In this document: positions 9,364-20,000 of the stretch, in pieces
Position numbering within the stretch: position 1 is the stretch's first letter
Layout of the letters: every line of letters begins with the position of its first letter
Assembly (NCBI GenBank): GCA_017940895.1
Contig: JAGAXM010000036.1
Coordinates: 1 to 43,479 of the forward strand
Direction: 5' to 3'
From: Clostridiales bacterium
GTDB taxonomy: Bacteria; Bacillota; Clostridia; Saccharofermentanales; Saccharofermentanaceae
Length of the DNA: 43,479 bases
The notes under the pieces: model-generated
Seen by the model: the letters and a program-made list of their open reading frames with translations, nothing else
The model's database searches: none
Told to the model about the DNA's origin: nothing
Position numbers and translations under genes: made by a program

Positions 9364-9620
9364 GCATTGATCAAAGCTTGTGGCAGCATCCTTCACACGG
9401 ATCTCAGCCGTGATCTCGATGCCGATAACCACGGAACCGATAACGGCCAGAGGGAACATGCCGGCACCTGTATAACATCCCTTATCACATCGGGAAGGAA
9501 CGCGTCGTACTTGACCTCAAGGAATCTTAATGCTGTAGAATCCGTCTTCCGACGCATGCGGATCAGGACTCATAACCGCCTTAAGCCTTGCTCTTAATGC
9601 CAGATATTCAGGGTAAGATA
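9364..9620 (-). pseudogene. relic of a VTC-domain / DUF4956 gene pair
   Basis: Three short minus-strand segments in different frames resemble known pieces. At about 9620-9520 a peptide reads like the start of a VTC polyphosphate-polymerase domain (LRARLKAVMSPDPHASEDG). At 9530-9477 another frame reads like the end of the same domain (FLEVKYDAFLPDVIRD). At about 9484-9364 a third frame (TGAGMFPLAVIGSVVIGI) is like the C-terminal membrane part of DUF4956 proteins, the usual neighbour of VTC. The middle of the VTC gene and most of the DUF4956 gene are gone, so internal deletions have collapsed the module to about 250 bp. The identification is from memory of these families. Confidence 0.55.
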
Positions 9621-9626
9621 CAGCAT

Positions 9627-9953
9627 ATGATACCCCGCCGGGTATTTGACAAGCTCCTTGAAAGATACGGCATGGCAGCAACCTTCGAATCCTTGTACCG
9701 CAAGTACGAGAACATGGCATGGTGGAACCAGAACAAGATAAATGATCTTACAAAGCAGATAAGCGAACTTAAGTCGAAGGTAGGACAGTTCACAAGGTTT
9801 ATTGAAGCCAAGGGTTTGGTCGAAGCTTTCAAGGAGTTCATAAAACCCAAGGAGAAGTCCGTGATAAAGAATATCAAGGAAAAGCAGCGTATCGCAGATA
9901 CAAAAATAGGATTACAGATTAAGAAACCACCTAAAAGAGGGATGGTCAGATAG
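9627..9953 (+). CDS. small hypothetical protein, coiled-coil and Lys-rich
   Basis: About 108 residues from the ATG at 9627; the frame is open a further 13 codons upstream, but that part overlaps the VTC relic. It is rich in Lys and has a likely helical/coiled stretch (about 40-65, NDLTKQISELKSKVGQF). It ends in a basic tail (KKPPKRGMVR). I do not recognise the family. It could be the truncated end of a mobilisation or other accessory protein. The stop codon lies in the first arm of a terminator-like hairpin, which slightly supports a real gene. No strong ribosome site precedes it. Confidence 0.4.
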   Translation: MIPRRVFDKLLERYGMAATFESLYRKYENMAWWNQNKINDLTKQISELKSKVGQFTRFIEAKGLVEAFKEFIKPKEKSVIKNIKEKQRIADTKIGLQIKKPPKRGMVR

Positions 9954-9974
9954 GGCTCGAAATATGCCCTATCT
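9948..9974 (+). terminator. terminator-like hairpin
   Basis: AGATAGGGC (9948-9956) pairs perfectly with 9966-9974 across a 9-nt loop. TTATT rather than a solid T-run follows on the plus strand. It overlaps the stop codon of the small plus-strand ORF. Confidence 0.45.
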
Positions 9975-10000
9975 TATTCAATGCCTTGAATACCTCTACA

Positions 10001-10636
10001 TTACATTCCTGAACCTGCGCTCTTTAGTGCTCCCAAATATTGAATATACAGTTTTAGCTTCTCATTGCCTTCCTCATTTCTTGATAATTCAACTGGAGTC
10101 ATTCCGTGTAATTCGTATATAGGTGTTGAGAAGAAAGCTACCTTATCTTCTTCTGATAATAAAGAAGAATAAACCACATTTACTATGCTATGATCTACAC
10201 CAGCCACATCATGATAACACTCACGATAATAACCAAATTTTTCAAGATCGTTTATGTAGGAATCCCAGCTCCAATTTCTATAATTCTCTTTAATCGTATT
10301 ATAAAAAGAATCATTAAAATTATACTTATATAACTTAACCACACGATGATTAACAGCTTTAACAGCAAGTTGCTTATCTGAATAAGAATTAAGGAAATTA
10401 ATGATTGGTTCATTTCTGTATGTTTTATCAAGGTATAACCATTGACATCCCCTATCCAAACCAAAAAGCGACACTAAAACTCTAAGTGTATCTTGAGGAA
10501 CACCTTCAACACTTACAGAAACGGGTTGAGTTTGATTAAGGATTTCTGTCCATTCATTCTCATCAAATTTTGATGCAAACAAAGCAATCAACCGATCCCA
10601 ATCTATTCTCATTATATTCTTCGGTTTTATATCCAT
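10001..10636 (-). CDS. candidate immunity protein for the RHS-RES toxin
   Basis: About 211 residues from the ATG at 10636; a TTG at 10654 is an alternative start. It begins 18 nt after the RHS stop, the classical position of an immunity gene. Most of the protein matches no family I recognise. The C-terminus (about 170-200) contains TPIYELHGMTPVELSRNEEG. Column by column this fits the TPxxxLxGxTPxELLxTEEG pattern of the toxin-binding domain of Xre/MbcA/ParS antitoxins (DUF2384), the known partners of RES toxins. A single ankyrin-like motif is the main alternative reading. The DNA is more AT-rich than neighbouring housekeeping genes, which suggests horizontal exchange. Confidence 0.7.
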   Translation of the reverse strand: MDIKPKNIMRIDWDRLIALFASKFDENEWTEILNQTQPVSVSVEGVPQDTLRVLVSLFGLDRGCQWLYLDKTYRNEPIINFLNSYSDKQLAVKAVNHRVVKLYKYNFNDSFYNTIKENYRNWSWDSYINDLEKFGYYRECYHDVAGVDHSIVNVVYSSLLSEEDKVAFFSTPIYELHGMTPVELSRNEEGNEKLKLYIQYLGALKSAGSGM

Positions 10637-10654
10637 AATTGTTCGCTCTACCAA

Positions 10655-11060
10655 TTAGTGTCCAATTGCATCAGGATAGAAAAACACATAATTTTCTCCA
10701 CCTGTTTGCGCTGACGGAAATATAATACCATCATAACCATTGTTATACGCCCATTGACCAATTTCTTGTGTTTCTGTATAACTGGATTCGGTTAATGTAT
10801 TATATGTAACGCCGAAATAATTCCTAGTTGATTCTTGCGTCAAGTCAAGCATGTTGGTAGCACTTACATCAAAAGATCCTGTAACTCCAGTTACACCTCC
10901 ACTGCTAGCAGAACCAGCTACTTCAGCCTCCGCAGTAGCAGCATCGGCAGAAAAGTAAACACCTGGTACCCCAGTACCAGTATATCTATGTGAACGAGTT
11001 GCAGAAAATTCAAAGTCAATCGCAGGAAAATTAGGATCGTAATTCCTATAAACACAACCA
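10655..11060 (-). other. RES-type NAD-targeting toxin domain of the RHS protein
   Basis: The last 134 residues carry the order of conserved positions expected for RES domains (PF08808). These are VYR near the start, R/H-R then GVYFSADAATAEAEV, LDLT, TETQEIGQWAYNNGYDGIIFPSA and a final NYVFFY strand. The Arg, Glu and Ser of the family name are all present. In RES-Xre modules this fold depletes NAD or ADP-ribosylates a target. The same activity is inferred here and was not tested. Confidence 0.75.
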
Positions 11061-14000
11061 CTTATATCTCTTCCTGAAGGGCGACTATCACCGCCCCCTG
11101 AGCCTCCTGAGCCAAGACCCGCGTTTCTCGCCATTCCATATGAAACAACTGCAATGGCAATGTACAATAACCCCATTACAATTTCATACGCACCCTGTCT
11201 AGCATTACCAAAATAAATATCAATTCCACCTCTAATTATACTATCTAACCCAACTTCAACTCCAAATATAAGACCAACAGTCGCCCAGAAAGAAACACTT
11301 AAGCCAGGGATTAGTCCCAACAAAAAGAAACCAATCGCAAATATAGCACCTAAAACCCACCCATTAATAATGGCTTCAGCCCAACCAGTTAAGTTATGCG
11401 TTTCAAGTCCAGGATCAGTAATCAAAGCACTTATTCTATAATCCATTGCAGATAATGCTGAACCAATAATACAGCCTAAACCTAAAGCAAGTGCAAAATC
11501 ATCAAATGTAGGACTATGCCCACTCGGATCACAATACTTAACAGGATTGGAATTGGCGAACAGATACTTGTGCAGACTCATAGGATCAGACAAAGATCCA
11601 CCATATGTATCCATAGACGTGAATGTACCCGTTGAAGGATCCATATATCTGGCTCTAAGGTAGTACAAGCCTGTCGCATCTCGTTCTTCGCCTTGGAAGC
11701 CATAAGAGTTCTCTGAAGATCCTGTCCTTGCTACTTCGTTACCGAATGCATCAAAGACAAACGTGTCTGTTACTACACCCGACTCATCGGCAAGTCCTCT
11801 TACAGACATACCGCCGTCATAAAGATAGTATGCTGCCTCTGTACCAGCTCTTCTGGAGATAAGCTCAAAACCTCTGGTGTAATAAACAGTTTCTGTACCC
11901 GTCTCAGCCTTAAGCACCTGACTGTATCCGGTTGACAGATCCGTCGTAAAATATGTTATCTCTCCATCTGTCGTCTTACTCGTTCTGTTGCCAAGATAAT
12001 CGTAAGTGTAAGACTCAACTATATTTCCACTTATGCTGTTTACATTAGCAGATACCATTCTGTTATGGACATCGTAAGTATATGTAGCCACAAGAGTACC
12101 ATTCTGACTCTGACTTACAAGATTGCCCGCGTTATCCCATGTATAAGAAATATCTCCAGCCTGAGTAATCTGATTAAGATTATTGTATGTGTAATTCGTT
12201 ATCTCGCCGTCTCTGTTCATTGAGATACGGTTAGAGTTCGAATCGTAAGTATACGTCGTTACTGAAACATCACTGCCTGTTGTTACCGTTTCTGATGTCA
12301 GTCTTTCCAGCTCATCATAAGTATATTCGACCGTTCTTCCGATTTCTGTGCAGGAAAGTCTTTCGCCATTAGCTCCGATGGTATATTCGAAGCTTGCAAG
12401 AACATTGTCGTTCTCATCTGTTGATATCTGACTAACAAGCACATTTATGCTGTTATATCCATATGTTGTCACAACTCCATTCGGATATGTTGTACTTGTC
12501 CTATTTCCGACTTCATCGTAAGTATATGTGGTAGTACCTTCGCTGTCGGTTACGGAGATCAATCTGCCCATATTGTCGTAACCGTAAGAGATCGTCTGTC
12601 CGTCGATACTTATACTGCTTATCTGGTTACCTGCGTTATAGGAATATGAGATAGATTCTCCTCTTGCATTCGTAACACCGGACAGGAATCCGTCAAGGTT
12701 ATAGGAATAAGTGATCGTTCCCGTAGGATCTGTAACGCTTACAAGATTACCAACAGTATCGTAAACATAAGTTGTTGTCTCTCCTGCTGTTGTAGTAGAA
12801 GATATTCTGTCCATGGAGTCGTAAGTATATGTAGTCTCAATACCGCCAAAGTCAGTAGTAGAGATAACTCTGCCGAACTGATCGTAAGCTGTAGTTGCTG
12901 AATTACCTGCTGCATTCGTAACGGATGTGACCTGACCATTAAGGTCGTAGGTATAAGTGGTCGTATATCCGTTGGCATCTGTAACGGACAAAAGATTACC
13001 CATGGAATCGTATGTATAGGAGAATGTGCCGCCAAGAGCATCTTCTACGCTTATAAGCCTATCCATGCTGTCGTAGGTATAAGTAGTTGTATTCCCGTAA
13101 GCGTCGCTCTGAGAGGTCATTCTTCCTCTGGCATCGTAAGAATTGCTATAAGTCGAGCCGTTAGGATAAGTTACAGAAGTCTGATTACCGTTATTGTCGT
13201 AAGTGAAGGAATACGTAAAACCTCTGGCATCAGTTACGGATGCTACATTACCTCTGTCGTTGTAAGTATATGTAGTAGTATTCCCCTGAGGATCTTGCAC
13301 AGATGTATTTCTTCCTAGATAGTCGTAACCGTAAGTTGTTACTCCGCCATAAACATTGGTCGAAGAGACAAGCCTGTCGCAGACATCGTAGGTATATTCT
13401 TCCGTTGCTCCGTTAGCATATGTCTTGGACAAAACATTTCCTACTGCATCGTACGTAAATGTGGCTGTTCTTCCCATTCTGTCAGTTGCTGTAAGGTTTC
13501 TACCCTCAAGGTCATAAGTAAAGGTTTCTGATGTGCCGTCAGGATATGCAATACCCGTAAGATTACCGTACAGATCGTAGGTATAAGTAACTGTTCTTCC
13601 ATGGCTGTCAGTGGAAGACGTTACATCTCCCGCCTGATTATAGGTATAAGAGACCGTGTTACCGTTAGCATATGTAATACCCGTTACCCTGTTCGCGGCA
13701 TCATACGAATATGTATCTGTAAGAGTTGTACCCTGATAAGTTACTGTTCGAGAAGTCAGTCTGCCTTCTGCATCGTAAGAGAAGTTTGTTATCTGTCCTT
13801 CTGCGTTAGTAATGGATGTTACATGACCGTCCTCATCGTAGGTCATGTTCATGAGAGACCCCAGAGAATCCGTTACGCTCGTAAGATTACCGGTGTTATC
13901 GTAGCCGTAATCCTGTGTATTGCCTGTAGAATCCGTAGCGGACAGAAGATTACCATGCTCATCGTACGCCATTGTAAGCTCAGTGACACCCATGGCGGAC

Positions 14001-17000
14001 ATGGTAAGCAATTCCCCGTTTGTTCCATATGAGCTGCTTATCGTCCTGCCGTTACCATCGTTAGCAGTTAACAGATTGCCGTTATTGTCATAGGAATATG
14101 TGAAAGTAGTTCCGTCGGGTCTGGTCTCTGATGTTTTATTGTTGTTCTCATCGTAGGTATAAGTAGTAGTTCTTCCCAGCGCATCAATTACGGAAAGAAC
14201 ATTACCTGCCTCATCGTAGGTATAAACAGTGTTGTGTCCAAGCCTGTCGGTAGTTACTTCTATACGCTGATCAAGGTCGTGGCTAAACTCGATCCTGTTT
14301 CCGTCAGCATCAATAGTCGCTACAAGTCTTCCGTCGTCATCGTACTCGTTTCTTGCTATCGTTACGCCGTTATCAGACGTGATACCCGTAATATAGTGGC
14401 TGTCGTCATAGGAGAATGCGGTGTTATAGCCTGCATAATCTAAGACATTTACAAGATCACCGTTCTCGTTATAGGTATATACAACCTCATTACCGAGCCC
14501 GTCAGATATCTCCGTGATACGTCCTTCAGCATCTCTTACAAACTCAATGGAACTTCCGTCAGAATAGAAGATACCGTCTTCCGTTATCTCAATCGTTCTG
14601 CCATAGGTATCCTCGATCTTATAAAGACCGAATTCTGCATTAAAGTAGAACTTGATACCGTCGTATCTTGTCAGAAGGAAATTCTGAGGTGCAAAAGCAG
14701 AATAATCACTGGTGTATAGCGACTGATTAACTCTGTCGTAAGACAGACCTGAACAATCGTCCAGCAGCACAAGCGTATCAGATGAACCGCTTGTATTGTT
14801 GAAAGATACCGATATAGTCCCTGTAGGAGCATCTATAAAGCTCTCAGGCGACAGAACCATCTCAAAGGTCTCAGAACTGCCATTACCCCAGTCAATATAT
14901 ACTTCATGGGGATGTACAGGATCCCAGTAATTCAAAGGAACCTGCAACGTAGTGCGAGTCTCATAAGCCCATTCTTCACCAAGATCACAGCTTATCGAAA
15001 TATCGGGACCGCCTACAGACATATCCCAGCCATATCCGAAATCTCCGTCCTGCGTCCTTATCCTGCTATCGTATGTTCTGTAAACTTCCACAGGAAGACC
15101 TGCTACAGGAAGTGTAAGATCAAGGAAAGATATCGTAAAATTACCAACCTTAGCCTGACCTGTTACAAGAACAATTATCTCGTCAGATACAAATCCGTTC
15201 TGTGCATAAGCGGTAACAACAACTCTATAGAAGCCGTTCATGAGAAGTGTCGGATCTATTCTTCCCAAGATGTCGTCTTCTACAGGTCCGGTTCCTTCAC
15301 TTGTATATACAGGTTCTTCTGAATCCACAGGATACAGTTCAAATGTATATGACAGAAGTTCTGAACCCGAGACCGTTCCGATTATGTCAGTAAAGAAAGT
15401 TACCTCTTCACCGTCCTGACTGTCTTCTATATCAACAAACAGTTCTTCATCGGTGTACTCACCGATATCAGGAACAGTGTAGTCTACAATAATAACCGTC
15501 TCATACGTCTGCCCCGACTCGCTTGTTACAGTAAGCTTAACAGTATAAGATCCGCTTTCAAGTCCGTCCGTAGAGAGAACTCCAAGCGTCTCTTCGGTCT
15601 TATTGCCTGTACCCGAAACAAAGACATCCCAAGTCTCATTATCTGCTGAAAGCACAGACAATTCATAAGAGGAATCTTCATTGCAGGATATGCTTCCTAT
15701 TATCTCGATACCGTTTTCCGTTATCTCGGCACCTGTTATATGCGCATCTACCGTGATCTCCCTAACCAATATCAGCGGAATTTCTCTTACATAATCATTT
15801 CCGTTTTCATCGGTTACCGTAAGTGTTAGAGTATATTCTCCGGGCTCCATATCATCTGTTGCGATCCTGTCGATATACCCGAAGTCTTCTGTAATCTGTC
15901 CGTTGTCGTTCTCATAAACTGTATTTCCCGATTCGTCCTCAAGCAATACGGAGACACCGGTATCAGGATCAGCCTCTGTTCCGATCCTTCCTGAGATATC
16001 TATGCTGTCGCCTATCGTATACTCCCTGTTATCTAACGGGGCAAGGATCTGCAAGATTCCGTCAAAATCGTTATGCAGATCAGGTCTCGGATCAAACTCA
16101 AATCCGTATGTATAGTAATATCCGTAATCAAACAAAGATGTTTGTCCGTAGAACGCAGGATACAATTCATGAGAGCCGCCGAAGATCTCTTCAAGGTCTA
16201 ACGGACATACGATTATCGGCGTGTCAGGTCTTGTGACATTACCGTTTTCATCGTATGTAGCGATATAAACATACAGTTTCTGCTCGGTTCCGTTATAACT
16301 GAACCATATCTCATGTACGGCTCCGTCATCACGAAGAGGCATATATTCAGCAATGGCATAATCATGTCTCTCATCACCATTGATACATACAGAGACCATG
16401 GATTCGAAAGGTTCCGTACCCTCATACCATCCGTCAGGCTGTCCTTCTATATACTCACCAAATTCATTTCTCCAGTGTGCACTGCCCGATTGCCATGTAT
16501 CGAGATGGATGCATATAGAATTAATTCTGCTTTCAGGCGATGCGGACAGAACAAAATTCATATAGTGGCAGGGATCACTGCCGCTTATACTCGCTGTAAA
16601 CCTTCCACTGAAAGAATAATCGTCAGATACTGTTCTTGGCTGAGTATAGAAGAATTCCTGCGCATCAAGATTGCCCCCTGCAATCAGTATCTGATCAGAA
16701 GAGATCCTTCCCGAAGATCCTCTCCAGTCTTCAGCAACGAATGGAATCTGATACCCGTAATTACTGTCACCTACCGACATCACCTGATATCTGTCCTGCT
16801 CATCTTCAGGATACTCATCAGGTTGCAATGTTGTAAACGGTGTCTGTGCTATCTCGAATCCGCTTAATATAACATCAGAATCTTTATCTGCATCTCTTGA
16901 GATAAAGCCAAAATACAAAGAACTCGTTCCAAAATACTCTTCAAGATCGATATCTACAGAGATAACCGGTTCTTCGTACTTATATATATGTCCATATTGA

Positions 17001-20000
17001 TTTATAGTACATACATATACAGAAAGTGTCTGCCCATTGTAGTCTACCCACGCATCTGTCCTTACGCCCAGATTTCTCATCTGATGGTAGTCAGCTACGT
17101 CAATATGCTGTTCTTCATTGCCACCGAGGATCACACCAACATGGTAACTACTCTCATTATATGTCTCATAAAGACCTTCTTCGTCCATGAGAAAATAGTT
17201 GTTCTGAGGATCAAAGTCGAACTCTATTACAACACTGTCGTGATGCATGTTATATCCGTTGTTACCAAAGAACCCTGTTTCTTCGTTATAAGGCTCGATA
17301 ACAAACGATAATCCGTTCTCCATACCATTTTCCTGAGAGAAAGAGAATCTTGTATAAAATTCATAATTCTCACCGACATCTTCAGGAAAAGACATATAGA
17401 CCGATCCGTCTATGGAATCATCTTCACTGTTAAGGACAGATATCTCATCAGCACTTACATACTGCGATTCCCCTCTGAATGTCCAGTCTTCTGAATCAAA
17501 TGAATTCTGATACCCGTATCCGGCATTACCCTGAGATATTTCCACAAAACCTTCGGATACAGGCGTGGGAGTTGCGGTAGGGGTAGGAGTTACAACATTT
17601 TGATGAATATCAGGATACGGGTCGATCTCTACCCCGTGAATAACATCTGAAGCTGCATACCAACCGTTAGCACCATAAAAACACCATCCGAACTCCTCGA
17701 ACCCTTCGAATTGTTCTGACAGGTCAATCTCACAGGAAAGGATCGGAGTATCCGGTTTTGTTACAACTCCCGTAGTTGTATAGGGTGCAACATATACATT
17801 AAAGATATGTGTTTGTCCGTCGTAATCAAACCACACATCATTATATCTTCCGAACTCTGTAAAGCCTGTATATTCCGTGGAACACAGTGTTATTCTTTCG
17901 TTATTGTACTGAATAATGTGCATCCTGCCGTTCGCAGGTTCGATGTATACACCTATTGAGTTTCTGTCAAATCGATCACCTATGGGGTAGATATAGAAAC
18001 CGTTTCTTCCGCCTCCGTCTCCACCATCCATTGACATAGTGAATCTGCCCGAGAAGGAATAATCAGGTGAAAAAGCCCTTGAACCGCCGTATGTAACAAC
18101 CGATTCGGACATCCAGTGTTCTTCAAGCATGGAGATCCATGTTTCCGATATATGTGAATTGCCTGTCAGAGTCCAGTTATCAACCTCAAAAGGATTCTGG
18201 TATCTGCAAACATAGTGTTCACCTTGAGAGAATACGTTAAATCTCTCATCGTTAATCGGTATTTCTGTAGGTGTTGGAGTCGCAGTGGGTTCTTCCGTAG
18301 GCGTGGGAATCCCTGTAACCTCCCCTGTAGGCGTTGGAGTATCTGTAACCGTAGGTGTAGGAGTAGCAGTCGCAGTTGGAGTAGGGGTTTCGGTCGGTGT
18401 AGGTGTTGATGTCGGCTCTGAAGTCGGTGTGGGCGTGCTTGTCGCCGTAGGCTCCGGAGTCGGCTCTTCCGTAGGCGTTAGCGGAACAAGAACAGTTATC
18501 ACATCACTGCCTAATACAAATTCTCCGTAAGGAAGATCAACATATGCCTCAAATGTATATGTCCCGGATTCTTCCGGAACAAACGAGTAAATGATAGGTT
18601 CTTCTTCGTTATCAGGGATATTAACATCAACATCTTCGCCGTTAAGTCGGAATAATATCTCGTAAACATTATCCTCAGGGATCTCAATAAGATACGATGC
18701 TGTTTCACCTACATTCACTTCAGTCTGAAGTGCGGTTACCGTTACTTCAGGAAGATCATTAACCAGCTGAAGATCAGAAGGATCAGAATATACATTCAAG
18801 ATGGATCCGTTATACGAAAAACTGTCCGCAACTATCCTTCCGTTTATAGTAGTGTTATACGCATTTATAGAAACTCTTCCCTGCGGTGCATAAAGAATAC
18901 CGTTTACTTCTATCCTCGATCCGTTGATCGTGATATTACCCTCTTCGGAATATAAGAGTATCCTTCCTGTCGCTTCTTCGTCTGCGGTAAGAGAATTTAC
19001 GTTATATGTGATATCTCCTCTTGCTACGATTACCGCATCACCTGTAAATGTTGTACCGTTGATCGTAATGCTGTCTTCTGTATAGTAAAAGCCGTTAGCA
19101 AGGATTATGTCCTGCGTATCAAAAGCTTCAGGTGCGATTGTCGGCATCAGATCATACTTAGACAGTATCGATTCTGACCAGTCAGGCATTTCGATCGGTT
19201 CTATACCCTCTTCGGCACCTGTCATGTCAGTTATCCAGCCTGCCGGCTGTATTGTACCTACAGTTCTGGCATAACCTTCCATATAAAGTTCCGAGCCCTG
19301 ATACAGAAAATCTCTGCCTGAATAGACATCGCCTAATATATCGCTCTTCCAGCCTCTGAAAGAGAAATCGTCAGTTGTACTGCCTGAGAATATCGCATAC
19401 GGGAAGATTTCCTGTTCATCTTCTTCGTTTTCTATAGGGGTAGGTGTTACCGTTAATGTAGGCGTAGGTGTTTCTGTAAGATCAGGTTCTTCAGTTATCG
19501 TAGGAGATACTGTCGGTTCTTCAGTTATCTCGGGTGTTGGTTCAGGTGTGGGAGTTACTTCAGGTTCATCAGACACAAACTGTATCGTATTAACATCAAC
19601 TGGTGCGATCGGATTATCTTCTTCTCCCTCCGCTACGACACCGAATGTATAGGTCTGTCCGGGTTCGATAGTTACATCACCCGATACTAAGATATTCTCA
19701 TCAACTGAATAATCCGTGATATCTGATGCATTCCATATATTGGACAAAAAAACTTCTTCGCCGTAATCGATCTCTATAGTCCATGAAGTTACATCGTAAT
19801 CGGACACATTTGTCAGTTCGAACTGCCCTTGTGTACTTGTGCCCCATGTGGAGTTCTGTTCGTATGTTATCGAGAAAGGATAGGCTTCGTATTCACCATG
19901 TGTGTTCGCGTCTGCTCTAAGTTCTCTCCAAGGGAGCATTCCCGTGAATATTGATGCTATCAGTGTAACGCTGATAGTCTTTATAAGCCTTCTACCCTCT

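Noticed and set aside
9349..9597. Plus-strand ORF of 82 codons
   Set aside because: The composition is poor, it has no ribosome site, and it runs antisense to the VTC/DUF4956 relic.
18215..18530. Plus-strand Val/Gly-rich and Arg/Ser/Cys-rich ORFs
   Set aside because: They are antisense shadows of the Thr-Pro linker codons of the RHS gene.
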